Shown: one piece after another, positions 24,262 through 32,529 of the stretch
Layout: the number at the start of each line of letters is the position of its first letter
Position numbering within the stretch: the first letter of the stretch is position 1
Origin: Desulfovibrio aminophilus DSM 12254
Lineage (GTDB): Bacteria; Desulfobacterota; Desulfovibrionia; Desulfovibrionales; Desulfovibrionaceae
Reading direction: 5' to 3'
Length of the DNA: 64,000 nt
NCBI RefSeq assembly: GCF_000422565.1
Contig: NZ_AUMA01000007.1
Span: 62,001-126,000 of the forward strand
Made by a program: the position numbers and the translations under genes
The notes under the pieces: model-generated
Database searches by the model: none
What the model was told of the DNA's origin: nothing
The model's input: the letters and a program-made list of their open reading frames with translations, nothing else

Positions 24262-24886
24262 TTGCTCTCCTCGGGGCTCTGTACGTTTGCAGCGTGAGTG
24301 TATGTCCAGCGGGGAGGTAACCCCTTGCGGTCTCGATGTCGTCGCCGGTCAGCCCGGGAACGCGCGTCAGGCGGAAGGAAAACGCACCGGGACGGCGCTC
24401 GGCCTGGGCGAAGACGGACTCCAGGTTGCGCCTCGCCTCGGCGGCGGTGACGCGGTCCCCGCTCAGGGCGGGATACAGGGCGTAGGGGCCCTTGACGTCC
24501 ACGGCGCAGTGTTCGGCCAGCCCGGAATCCAGGGCCTCGGCCAGGATTTCAGGGCGCATGCCGTTGCTGTCCAGCTTCACGGGCAGGCCGATCTTGCGGA
24601 TTTCGTAAAGCAGTTCGCCCAGTCCCGGGGCGCAGGTGGCCTCGCCGCCGGTGACCGTGACCCCGTTCAGCCAGCGTTTGCGCTCGGCCAGGAAGAGCAG
24701 GAGCTTGGAGCGGGCGAACAGGGGCTGGCTCTCCATGTTCCAGGCCAGCTCGAAATTGTGGCAGGTGGGGCAGCGGAGGTTGCAGCCTCCGAGGAAGATC
24801 ACGCAACAGGAGCGGCCGGGCCAGTCACAGAGGGACAGACGCTGCAGACCGCGCACATGAGTCCATATGGAGGCGTGTTCTTCCAT
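24206..24886 (-). CDS. nrdG: Anaerobic ribonucleotide reductase activating protein
   Basis: 226 aa. Radical SAM motif CNLRCPTC, with FLGGCNLRCPTCHN and VTVTGGEAT. It installs the glycyl radical on NrdD by SAM cleavage. The gene lies upstream of nrdD and its reading frame continues 56 nt past the nrdD start, giving a tail (Arg/His-rich) that is probably not conserved. The start at 24886 has only a weak ribosome site. Confidence 0.92.
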   Translation of the reverse strand: MEEHASIWTHVRGLQRLSLCDWPGRSCCVIFLGGCNLRCPTCHNFELAWNMESQPLFARSKLLLFLAERKRWLNGVTVTGGEATCAPGLGELLYEIRKIGLPVKLDSNGMRPEILAEALDSGLAEHCAVDVKGPYALYPALSGDRVTAAEARRNLESVFAQAERRPGAFSFRLTRVPGLTGDDIETARGYLPAGHTLTLQTYRAPRRANAHADHEARRPVGNVVNG

Positions 24887-25533
24887 GTCCAGCCGGGGCG
24901 CGAGACGCGCCGGTTGAGGGGGCCGGTACGGAGAAGACGGACATCGCGGGGGAACTCCGCGGGCATCCCCGTCCCGCTCCGGCGGAGAATTCGGCTTGCG
25001 CCGACACAGTGAAACAGCACAGCGAACGTGGGGTCAGGTATACGCCCGCGGGCATTTTTTGTACAGGGGGAGGGCGGAAAAAAATGAAAGCTTTGGCTGA
25101 ATTGGGATGATAAAGGCGGTTATCGGAGATTATTTGGAAACCGTGAAAGTTTTCAACAGTACTGATCAAAGATACTCGTCGGAAATACAGGGAGTTTTCT
25201 AGACATAGTTTAGAAAAAAAAACACGCCTTCCCGCAAGAAGGATTTTTCGACAAGGAGCTGAGAAGGGAGTGAAAGGGCAGGTGGTTACGTTGTCGTGTA
25301 AAGAAAGCGTAACACAAACCCGTACGCACTGTAAATCTGGAAACGGGAAAGGATTTCTCTGTCATTCCCAAAGCCCCGGCGTACGCCCCTTCGCGCCCGC
25401 CGGGCCGGCGCCGGAACGCGCATGGGCGCTTTATACTTGGCAAAGGCGCTGCAATCATTGTATGGATTCGTGAAACGGATGGGGAAATCGGTGCGCCGGG
25501 CCCCCGGGTTTTCGATGAGGTAGGTTGCCGCAC
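24887..25533. other. Divergent intergenic region between the nrdG and CheX-like genes
   Basis: No credible gene is seen in these 647 bp; small frames such as 25270-25473 have no ribosome site or family match. AT-rich from about 25070 to 25320. An inverted repeat TTTTCTA / TAGAAAA (25195-25201, 25211-25217; 9-nt spacer) could be an operator or terminator. A sigma-54 promoter lies at 25437-25453. No clear NrdR boxes were recognised. Confidence 0.5.
25437..25453 (+). promoter_or_regulatory. Sigma-54 promoter of the CheX-like gene
   Basis: TTGGCAAAGGCGCTGCA has GG and GC exactly 10 nt apart and near-consensus -24 and -12 boxes. The expected start is about 25465, about 70 nt before the gene. Sigma-54 control is common for flagellar and chemotaxis genes. 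Confidence 0.7.
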
Positions 25534-25998
25534 GTGGATACCGTCAATATCGCCAAGCCTTTCGTCAGCGCCACAGTGGGCGTGCTCTCGATGATGGCCA
25601 TGATTTCGCCCAAGGCGGGAAAGCCCTACGTCAAGCGGGACAGCCTGGCCAAGGGCGACGTCTCCGCCGTGGTGGGCATCACCGGGGCCAAGAACGGAAC
25701 CATCTCCCTGTCCTTCGAGAAGGCCTGCGCCGTGGCCATCGTCAAGAACATGCTCGGCGACGAGATCACGGACATCCTCACCGATGTGCGTGACGCGGTG
25801 GGCGAGATCACCAACATGGTTTCCGGGCAGGCCCGCAGCGGCCTGGCCGAGATGGGCATGGTCTTCCAGGCCGGAACCCCCACCGTGATCATGGGAGACA
25901 ACCACGTGATCTCCCACATCTCTTCCGGGCCGATCATGGCCATTCCCTTCGAAACCGAGCACGGCGGTTTCATCCTGGAGTTCAGCTTCGAGGGCTGA
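25534..25998 (+). CDS. CheX-like chemotaxis phosphatase family protein
   Basis: 154 aa from the GTG at 25534 (TAGG about 9 nt upstream; the TTG at 25525 is too close to it). DTVNIAKPFVSATVGVLSMMA starts the family, and DVRDAVGEITNMVSGQARSGLAEMG contains the Glu-x-x-Asn motif (E-I-T-N) used by CheC/CheX/FliY to dephosphorylate CheY. Cytoplasmic, expected to lower CheY-P in signal transduction. Whether it acts on the flagellar CheY or on another response regulator cannot be seen here. The next gene starts 12 nt on. Confidence 0.82.
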   Translation: MDTVNIAKPFVSATVGVLSMMAMISPKAGKPYVKRDSLAKGDVSAVVGITGAKNGTISLSFEKACAVAIVKNMLGDEITDILTDVRDAVGEITNMVSGQARSGLAEMGMVFQAGTPTVIMGDNHVISHISSGPIMAIPFETEHGGFILEFSFEG

Positions 25999-26009
25999 GG
26001 CGGGGCGCC

Positions 26010-26216
26010 ATGCGTTTTGTGGAGTATATCCGGGACCAGGGCTACCGCCGCTTCCGCGGCAACGTGGACCAATCGGTGTACCTGGGCTTTCACTGCCCCG
26101 ATCCGGCCAGGGCGGTCTGGTACTACAAGGAAGGCAGTTACCAGTGCACCGGCTGCCGGGAGCAGTGCGAGACCGACAGTCCCGAGGGGTTTCAGACCTT
26201 TCTGCTCCGGGAGTGA
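26010..26216 (+). CDS. Small cysteine-containing hypothetical protein
   Basis: 68 aa. Contains Cys at FHCPDP, then CTGC and EQC near the C-terminus, which could bind zinc or an Fe-S cluster, though the spacing does not fit a family I know. Basic N-terminal half with several Arg. The ATG is 12 nt after the CheX-like stop, so it is probably co-transcribed. Function unknown. Confidence 0.55.
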   Translation: MRFVEYIRDQGYRRFRGNVDQSVYLGFHCPDPARAVWYYKEGSYQCTGCREQCETDSPEGFQTFLLRE

Positions 26217-26224
26217 CCACGACC

Positions 26225-26761
26225 ATGCGCGTCATCCTCGCCCTTCTCCTCGCGTTCGCCCTGGCGGCTCCGGCGTCGGCCCAGCAGGCCGGTCCCGACG
26301 ACATGAACCTCTGCCTCTGCTCCTCGGCCCTCTCGCGGCTCTTGTGCAAGAAGAAGAACGAATTGGCCTTCGTGGCCAAGATCGACGCCGGTGTCTATCT
26401 CTACACCGTGCATTACGGCGCCAAGGACACCCGCTTCACCTGCAGCGTGACCGGCGAGGCCATCCTCGTGCGCGGGGAGACCGTGCCGGTGCTCCTGCGG
26501 ACCATCCCTTACACGTATGATCCGGCCAAGATGAGTGGGGTCTTCAGTCTGACCGAGCCCGATTGTCCCATCGGCGGCCAGGCCCGGTGCGTGGGCAAGA
26601 AGACGGCCAAGCAGCTCACCGTGGAGAAGGAAAACGCCTTCTGGAACCGGCCGATTCCGACCATCCTTCAGGATGAACTGCGCGCGGGCACCTTCGGCAA
26701 CGCCACCGGGGCGGAGCCCGCTCCGGCTACACCTTCCGGGTCCACGCCACCAGCCCAATGA
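26225..26761 (+). CDS. Exported cysteine-rich hypothetical protein
   Basis: 178 aa. MRVILALLLAFALAAPASA is a clear Sec signal peptide, cleaved after ASA. The mature part has eight or so Cys (LCLCSS, LLCKKK, FTCSV, PDCPIG, RCVGKK), which suggests disulfides or a bound metal in the periplasm, and a Pro/Thr-rich tail. No family was recognised. The start at 26225 is chosen because it begins the signal peptide. Its last 35 nt overlap a convergent gene. Confidence 0.6.
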   Translation: MRVILALLLAFALAAPASAQQAGPDDMNLCLCSSALSRLLCKKKNELAFVAKIDAGVYLYTVHYGAKDTRFTCSVTGEAILVRGETVPVLLRTIPYTYDPAKMSGVFSLTEPDCPIGGQARCVGKKTAKQLTVEKENAFWNRPIPTILQDELRAGTFGNATGAEPAPATPSGSTPPAQ

Positions 26762-27047
26762 AGGCCACGGCCGGAGCCAGGGCCTGCCATTTCCCGGTGA
26801 TCACGGCGAAGACGCCCGCCGCGCCCAGGATCAAAGCGTAGACCCAAGCCTCCAGGCCTTTGAGCAGCAGTCTCCTCAGCATGGCGGAGGAGGGCTGGAC
26901 GCGCATGGGACTCAACGGTCCGCGAGTTTCGGCGTTCTTCTGTTCGACGCCCGCGCCGTGGATGCCGGATTGGAGTTTGCGGCCGCATTCCATGCAGACG
27001 AGTTCCTCGTCAAGGTTGGCCGCGCCGCAACGGTTGCAGATGATCAT
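26727..27047 (-). CDS. Zinc-ribbon membrane protein
   Basis: 106 aa. N-terminal zinc ribbon CNRCGAANLDEELVCMECG (CX2C...CX2C), then a flexible segment and two hydrophobic helices at the C-terminus (AWVYALILGAAGVFAVI and LAPAVAFIGLVAW). A small inner-membrane protein with a metal-binding head. Function unknown. The C-terminal 35 nt overlap the convergent exported-protein gene. Confidence 0.6.
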   Translation of the reverse strand: MIICNRCGAANLDEELVCMECGRKLQSGIHGAGVEQKNAETRGPLSPMRVQPSSAMLRRLLLKGLEAWVYALILGAAGVFAVITGKWQALAPAVAFIGLVAWTRKV

Positions 27048-27164
27048 CGCCCCTTCTGACCCAGGGGAGCAGACGCGTCAAGGCGTCTTGAGCGTCACCG
27101 CCCTTGACTTTCTTCTCGTTTTCCTGACACTGAGTACTCTTTTCTTCGTCCCTGGAGCGGAGTC

Positions 27165-28775
27165 ATGCCGGAATCGACCACATCACCCGAGAATCAAACC
27201 GCCGCCTCCCAAGTCTCCGACGACACCCAGGCGCCGGAGCGCGGTCAACGGCTTTCGGCCTACCTGGACAAGCTCGCCCAGCTCAAGGAACGCAGCGCCC
27301 TGCGAGAGGTCATGGAGCGGGAACTCCTTCTGGAGTTCATCCGGGCCAACCGGGCCAACATCAACGAATATCCCTTGCTGGAGACGCAGCAAAACAGCGT
27401 CATCAACCTCATCTGCCAGCGCGGCGGTGAGCATCCAGCCTACGAATACGTCCGCAAGCTCACCGGCGCCTTCATCGTCCTGCTCACGCACTACGGCAAG
27501 AGCAAGGACGGTCCGGATCGGGACCGGGCCGAGCAGTTGCGCGTCCAGTTGGAGAACACCGAGACTCTGCTCATCAAGTGCGTCCAGGGAGTGGTCTACG
27601 CCCTGGGCCTGATCACGGACAATTTCGAGGAGATCGTGCTGCGGCATTTCGGGGCCGGCGGACTGGACAAGTACAACGCCCTGATCCAGCAGATGGAGCT
27701 GGACCAGAATTTCTGGCGGGCCTTCATCGAGCGTTTCGTGGCCCAGCAGGTCAAGGACGCCTTCGAGGACATCCGTTCCGGCGACCGTTACGCCCTGACG
27801 CGCGAGGGACAGCAGCTCTGCATCCGCTACGCCTTCGACGACGTGCTGGCCCGGCTGAACCCGTTGGCTCAGAACGTGGAGAAGACCCGCATCCAGAGCG
27901 CCATCGAGCGCCTGGGCACGGACTCAGAGGAGCAGAAGACCTTCAAGGTGGTCCTCTCCTGCCTGAACAAGGGCCTGGCGTTCATCCCGGAGAGTGTGCT
28001 CACGCGCGCCGATGTGGATTTCGTGGCCCGCATCGTCTGCATCGACGAGGCCATGCGTGAGCTGCGGGATCGGTACCTGGAGCATCTCTGGGCTTCCCGC
28101 GAGGGAGGACGGGCGACGGACGACGTGGCACGGCCCGATCCCAGGGTCTTGCAGTTCCTGGTGGAGCAGGCCGTGGCCTCGGGCGTGGGCGCGGTCATCG
28201 CCGTGGGCGTGACCCGGGACAGCTTCGCCCAGGCCCTGAACGCCTTTTTCCCGGCCGCCCCGGAGAGCGTCAGAGCCCTGGTCGGCACCTTCGACTTCGG
28301 CTCCTTGGAACGAGTGCTCTTCCATCTGCTGGAGAATCAATTCCTGCATCTGCTGCGGGAGTTGGCCGCGCCCGAGGGAGGCAAGCTCGTGGTCCGTTCC
28401 CTGCGCCTGCGCCGGGCGCCCCTGGCCGAGGTGGATGCTTTGTTCGCCTCGGGTCTGACCAAGATCCGCAAGACCAAAATATGGGCCGCGGACCGCGGGC
28501 GGCCGGACATGCTGCTCTTCCGTCAGCGTACGGGCCGTGAACTGGCGGCCGCCATGGGGCTGCTTCAGATGGAAGAGCCGCTCAAGCTGGCCGTGCTTTC
28601 CCTCTGGGAGGGGGCCTCGGTGAAGATAGAGGCCGTGGTGCTGGTGGATCTGGAACTGGTCGCGCGCACGACCACGAACATGAAGGCCAAGCTGGCCGAG
28701 ATTCTCGGCCGCTTCGGCATCCGGCCCGGCCGCAAGGAGGAGGGGGAGTCCTCAGGCGAGGGACAGGGGGCCTAG
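27165..28775 (+). CDS. Large hypothetical soluble protein
   Basis: 536 aa, no signal peptide and no membrane segment. Mostly helical, rich in Arg, Leu and Glu, with an acidic N-terminus and a Gly/Glu tail. A hydrophobic stretch VASGVGAVIAVGVTRDSF occurs near residue 350. I do not recognise any domain or catalytic motif. GGAG-like sequence precedes the ATG, and a good terminator follows, so it is a monocistronic gene. Confidence 0.7.
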   Translation: MPESTTSPENQTAASQVSDDTQAPERGQRLSAYLDKLAQLKERSALREVMERELLLEFIRANRANINEYPLLETQQNSVINLICQRGGEHPAYEYVRKLTGAFIVLLTHYGKSKDGPDRDRAEQLRVQLENTETLLIKCVQGVVYALGLITDNFEEIVLRHFGAGGLDKYNALIQQMELDQNFWRAFIERFVAQQVKDAFEDIRSGDRYALTREGQQLCIRYAFDDVLARLNPLAQNVEKTRIQSAIERLGTDSEEQKTFKVVLSCLNKGLAFIPESVLTRADVDFVARIVCIDEAMRELRDRYLEHLWASREGGRATDDVARPDPRVLQFLVEQAVASGVGAVIAVGVTRDSFAQALNAFFPAAPESVRALVGTFDFGSLERVLFHLLENQFLHLLRELAAPEGGKLVVRSLRLRRAPLAEVDALFASGLTKIRKTKIWAADRGRPDMLLFRQRTGRELAAAMGLLQMEEPLKLAVLSLWEGASVKIEAVVLVDLELVARTTTNMKAKLAEILGRFGIRPGRKEEGESSGEGQGA

Positions 28776-28837
28776 CGCGGCGTCACGAATCATGTATCGG
28801 CTGCCTGCGAAACGCGCGGGCGGAGGGCGAAAAAGAT

Positions 28838-28882
28838 ACGGCCGGGGCGTCCCTTCAAGACGCACCGGCCGTGGTTTTTTTT
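28838..28882 (+). terminator. Terminator after the 536-aa hypothetical gene
   Basis: Arms ACGGCCGGGGCGTC and GACGCACCGGCCGT (one mismatch) enclose CCTTCA, and T8 follows. Serves the plus-strand gene. Confidence 0.8.
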
Positions 28883-28921
28883 CAGCACCGCTGTTGGGGT
28901 GGTTCCTCCGTGAACCGGCTC

Positions 28922-29656
28922 TCAGCCGCCGAGGTAGGCCTTCTTCACCTCGGGATCATCCATGAGCGTGTCGCACGGTCCCTGGGCCACGATCTCGCCG
29001 GTGTCGATGACGTAGCCCCGGTGGGCGAACTTGAGCGCCAGCTTGGCGTTCTGCTCCACGAGCAGGATGGTCAGGCCCTGGCTGTTCAGCTCCTTGAGGG
29101 TGCGGAACATGTCGTACATGAGCAGCGGGGCCAGGCCCATGCTCGGCTCGTCGAGCATGATGAAGGTGCAGCGGGACATGAGCGCCCGGCCCACGGCCAG
29201 CATCTGCTGCTCGCCGCCGGAGAGGGACTCGCTGCGCTGCTTGCGGCGCTCGGCCAGGCGCGGGAAGAGTCCGTAGACCCGTTCGTAGTCGTGCTGGATG
29301 TCCGCGTCGGAATCCTTGCGGGCGTAGGTGGCCAGCTTGAGGTTCTCCTCCACGGTGAGGTTGCCGAAGATGCGCCGCCCCTCGGGCACGAGCACGGCGT
29401 GCAGCTCCGAGACGACCTTGTCCGGCGCCACGCCCAGGATGCTCTGGCCCTTGTAGCGGATGTCGCCCGAAACCACCTTGGGCCCCTCGGGGGGGTAGAC
29501 CCGGCTGATGGAGAGCAGCGTGGTGGTCTTGCCCGCGCCGTTGGCCCCGATGAGGGTCACGATCTCCCCTTCGTCCACGTGGAAGGTCAGTCCGTGCAGG
29601 GCCTCGATGTTGCCGTAGCGGACCTTGAGGTCCGTCACTTCCAAGAGCGTGCTCAA
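28922..29656 (-). CDS. livF: Branched-chain amino acid ABC transporter ATP-binding protein LivF
   Basis: 244 aa. Walker A GANGAGKT, signature LSGGEQQML, Walker B FIMLDEPSMGL and the switch His of LLVEQN-type (LLVEQNAKLA). The start is a TTG overlapping the livG stop (ATTTGA), with GGGAG about 10 nt upstream; no ATG is available in frame. One of the two ATPases driving high-affinity uptake of leucine, isoleucine, valine or similar amides. Last gene of the liv operon. Confidence 0.94.
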   Translation of the reverse strand: MSTLLEVTDLKVRYGNIEALHGLTFHVDEGEIVTLIGANGAGKTTTLLSISRVYPPEGPKVVSGDIRYKGQSILGVAPDKVVSELHAVLVPEGRRIFGNLTVEENLKLATYARKDSDADIQHDYERVYGLFPRLAERRKQRSESLSGGEQQMLAVGRALMSRCTFIMLDEPSMGLAPLLMYDMFRTLKELNSQGLTILLVEQNAKLALKFAHRGYVIDTGEIVAQGPCDTLMDDPEVKKAYLGG

Positions 29657-30420
29657 ATCGTGTCGTCTCCCAGGTAGGCTTTGATCACGGTGGGGTTGCT
29701 CTGGATCTGCTCGGGCGTGCCCTCGGCGATGGTCGAGCCGAAGTCGATGACCTTGATCCAGGAGCACAGGCTCATGACCACCTTCATCTGGTGCTCGATC
29801 ATCCAGATGGTGATCCCGAACTCCTTGTGAATCCAACGCACCAGCTTGATGAGCCCGTCCACGTCGGCGGAGTTCAGGCCCGCCGCGGGCTCGTCCAAAA
29901 GCAGCAGCTTGGGCTTCACCGACATGGCCCGGGCGATCTCCACCCGGCGCTGCAGGCCGTAGGGCAGGTTCTTGGGGTACTCGTCCGCGTACTGACGCAG
30001 GTCCATGGCCTCCAGCAGATCCAGGGCGATGGAGTCGATGCGCTTTTCGTTCTCCCGGTACCGCTTGGAGCGCCGGAAGGCGTCCAGCAGGCTGTAGCCC
30101 ATGCGGTAGTGTTGGGAGACGCGGATGTTGTCCAGCACGGTCATGTCGTGCCAGAGGCGGATGTTCTGGAAGGTGCGGGCCACGCCCAGGGCCGTGACCT
30201 GATGGGGCCGCAGCCCCTTGGTCTTGGACCCGTTGAGGATGATCTCGCCGTCCGTGGGCTGGTAGAATCCCGAGACCAGGTTGAAGACCGTGGTCTTGCC
30301 CGCGCCGTTGGGGCCGATGAGGCCGACGAGTTCGCCGCCCTCGAGGGTGATGTTGAAGTCGGAGACGGCCAGGAGGCCGCCGAACTTCTGGGTCAGTCCG
30401 TTGATGGAAAGAAGCGTCAT
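29653..30420 (-). CDS. livG: Branched-chain amino acid ABC transporter ATP-binding protein LivG
   Basis: 255 aa. Walker A GPNGAGKT, Q-loop TFQNIRLW, Walker B LLLLDEPAAGLN; the signature LPYGLQRRVEIARAM is a variant of LSGGQ, as usual in LivG. Partners LivF. ATG at 30420 has GGAGACGAG upstream. A long overlapping frame (29653-32343) covers this gene but is a shadow beyond the livG start. Stop overlaps the TTG of livF. Confidence 0.94.
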   Translation of the reverse strand: MTLLSINGLTQKFGGLLAVSDFNITLEGGELVGLIGPNGAGKTTVFNLVSGFYQPTDGEIILNGSKTKGLRPHQVTALGVARTFQNIRLWHDMTVLDNIRVSQHYRMGYSLLDAFRRSKRYRENEKRIDSIALDLLEAMDLRQYADEYPKNLPYGLQRRVEIARAMSVKPKLLLLDEPAAGLNSADVDGLIKLVRWIHKEFGITIWMIEHQMKVVMSLCSWIKVIDFGSTIAEGTPEQIQSNPTVIKAYLGDDTI

Positions 30421-30440
30421 CTCGTCTCCGTCTCCGACCG

Positions 30441-31454
30441 CTACTTGAACGTGAAGTACTTGCGCATCCTGGGGAACAGGTCGGACAGCTCCTTGTTGCC
30501 CATGATGCCCTCGGGCCGGAACTGCATGAGCAGGATGAGGATCAGGGGCACGATGACCCACTTGTAGATCTGCAGGGGGCGCAGGGCCTCCAGCAGAATG
30601 GTGAAGACCACCGCCGAGATCACCGAGCCCGACAGGGAGCCCATGCCGCCCAGGTAGACCATGACCATGGCCTCGGTGGACTTGAGGATGTCGAAGGAGC
30701 CCGGGTTCAGGTAGCCGACCACATGGGCGTAGAGCGCTCCGGCCACGCCGGCCAGCCCGGAGGAGATCATGAAGGTCACCAGCTTGATGCGGTTGGTGTC
30801 CACGCTCATGATCTCGGCCGCGATCTCGTCCTGGCACACGGCGTTGACGCCCTTGCCGTAGGTCGAGGAGATGTAGCGGCGGATAAGGAAGACCGAGCCG
30901 AAGCAGCCGATGAGAACCCAGATCATCATCCAGGGCAGGTTCACCACATCGCCCATGGCCGCGATGGTCGGGCGCATGCCGGTGAGCCCCCTGGGGCCGC
31001 CGATGACGTCCAGATTCTGGATGGCCGAGATGACGATGTAGTTCACCGCCAGGGTGATGATGGCCAGGTAGTCGCCACGGGTCTTGAACGAGGGCACGGC
31101 CACGATGATCCCCGCCAGGGCCGCGACCACGCCCGCGCCCAGCAGCACGATGGGGAAGAGGAAGACCGCCGTGGCCGGGGGCAGGAGCGCGGCCCCGAAG
31201 AGTTTGCTGTTGGTGAAGAGGAGCATGGAGAGCAGTGAGCCCACGTAGGCGCCGACGCACATGAAGCCGCCGTGGCCGCAGGAGAACTCGCCCATGTTGC
31301 CGTTCACGAGGTTCAGGCTGGAGGACATGATCACGTTGATGGCCATGAACATGATCACGGACTGCACGTAGAGGTCGATGGCCCCGGCCTGGGAGAGGCC
31401 GATGATCACCAGGGCCAGGACGAGGAGCAAGGCGTTCAGGGCGTATCGTTGCAT
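30441..31454 (-). CDS. livM: Branched-chain amino acid ABC transporter permease LivM
   Basis: 337 aa, about ten membrane segments. Motifs are GEFSCGHGGFMCVGAYVG (with its Gly-rich pore), TRGDYLAIITLAV and LAGVAGALYAHVVGYLNP. Forms the inner-membrane channel with LivH. It lies 19 nt after livH and 20 nt before livG. Confidence 0.93.
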   Translation of the reverse strand: MQRYALNALLLVLALVIIGLSQAGAIDLYVQSVIMFMAINVIMSSSLNLVNGNMGEFSCGHGGFMCVGAYVGSLLSMLLFTNSKLFGAALLPPATAVFLFPIVLLGAGVVAALAGIIVAVPSFKTRGDYLAIITLAVNYIVISAIQNLDVIGGPRGLTGMRPTIAAMGDVVNLPWMMIWVLIGCFGSVFLIRRYISSTYGKGVNAVCQDEIAAEIMSVDTNRIKLVTFMISSGLAGVAGALYAHVVGYLNPGSFDILKSTEAMVMVYLGGMGSLSGSVISAVVFTILLEALRPLQIYKWVIVPLILILLMQFRPEGIMGNKELSDLFPRMRKYFTFK

Positions 31455-31472
31455 CGTCGGTTATCCGCTTGC

Positions 31473-32381
31473 CTAGATTTTCTGGTGTTTGGCCACGCCG
31501 AAGATGCCCGTGGGTTTGCGCCACATGATGAGCAGGAGCACGGTGAAGGCGATCAGGTCGCGCAAAGTCGAGGGGAACACGGCGGCCACGCCGATCTCCA
31601 GGAAGGCCAGGAGGAAGCCGCCGAGGAAGGCCCCGCGGATGTCGCCGATGCCGCCGACCACCGCCGCGATGAAGGCTTTCCAGCCGATGAGCGCTCCCAT
31701 GTAAGGCTCCAGGACGGGATAGGCCATGGCGAAGAGCAGGCCCGCCAGCCCGGCCATGCCCGAGCCCAGGACGAAGGTGAAGACGATGATGCTGTCCACC
31801 GGGATGCCCATGAGCGGGATGGCGAACTTGTCCCAGGAGATGCCGCGCATGGCCATGCCGATCTTGGTCCTGGTGACGATGAACTGGAGCACGGCGAAGG
31901 CGATGAAGGCGGTGATGATGACCACCACCTTGAGGTTGGTCACCGAGAGCCCCGCGAAGGAGTAGACCGTCTTCTCCATCAGCTCGGGGAAGTACTTGCG
32001 GCTGGCGCCCAGCAGAGCCAGGTTGCCGTTCTCCAGCATCAGGCCGCACATCAGGGCGGTGATGACCACGTAGAGCCGGTGCGCGCCCTTGCGCCGCAGG
32101 GGGCGGTAGGCCACGCGCTCCAGGGTCACGCCCACGCAGGAGGTGAGGATCATCGTCAGGGGCACGGCCAGCACGAGAGTGGCCGTGGGGCCGAGGCCCA
32201 TGGTCCCCAGGAACAGGGTGGCCACGAAATAGGCGATGTAGGCGCCGACCATGAAGATGTCGCCGTGGGCGAAGTTGATCAGCAGGAGCACCCCGTAGAC
32301 CAGGGTGTAGCCCAGGGCGATGAGGGCGTAGAAACTGCCCCATTGCAGCGCGTTCAGGATGTTCTGGAAAACGAATTCCAC
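31473..32381 (-). CDS. livH: Branched-chain amino acid ABC transporter permease LivH
   Basis: 302 aa, eight or so membrane segments. Typical start FQNILNALQWGSFYALIALGYTLVYGVLLLINFAHGDIFMVGAYIAYF, then GRAVGGMGDIRGAFLG-type loop (AVVGGIGDIRGAFLG). Channel partner of LivM. Separated from livK by about 150 nt and a terminator hairpin that should reduce permease transcription. Confidence 0.93.
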   Translation of the reverse strand: MEFVFQNILNALQWGSFYALIALGYTLVYGVLLLINFAHGDIFMVGAYIAYFVATLFLGTMGLGPTATLVLAVPLTMILTSCVGVTLERVAYRPLRRKGAHRLYVVITALMCGLMLENGNLALLGASRKYFPELMEKTVYSFAGLSVTNLKVVVIITAFIAFAVLQFIVTRTKIGMAMRGISWDKFAIPLMGIPVDSIIVFTFVLGSGMAGLAGLLFAMAYPVLEPYMGALIGWKAFIAAVVGGIGDIRGAFLGGFLLAFLEIGVAAVFPSTLRDLIAFTVLLLIMWRKPTGIFGVAKHQKI

Positions 32382-32480
32382 GTCGGGTCCTCTTTCGGGT
32401 GTCCGGGCTGTGCAGGCTGCGGGGGCGAGAATCCTTTGCGCGCCTTCATGCCCTTTTTACTCGGAAAAAGCAAAGCCCTT

Positions 32481-32512
32481 GAAAAACGGCGGGGACCTCA
32501 AGGTCCCCGCCG
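32481..32512 (-). terminator. Intrinsic terminator between livK and livH
   Basis: Arms CGGCGGGGACCT and AGGTCCCCGCCG with a 2-nt loop, followed on the minus strand by TTTTTC. It should let livK be made in excess of the membrane genes. Confidence 0.82.
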
Positions 32513-32529
32513 CGATCAAAGGCCGTCCC

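Noticed and set aside
25195-25217. TTTTCTA/TAGAAAA inverted repeat as an intrinsic terminator
   Set aside because: The stem is AT-only and weak, and no gene ends near it; noted only as an unexplained repeat.
25270-25473. Possible small gene in the nrdG/CheX intergenic region
   Set aside because: No ribosome site or family match, and the sigma-54 promoter lies inside it.
29653-32343. 896-codon minus-strand frame spanning livG to livH
   Set aside because: Only its last part is livG; the upstream portion is out of frame with livM and livH and reads as Arg/Pro/His-rich shadow.
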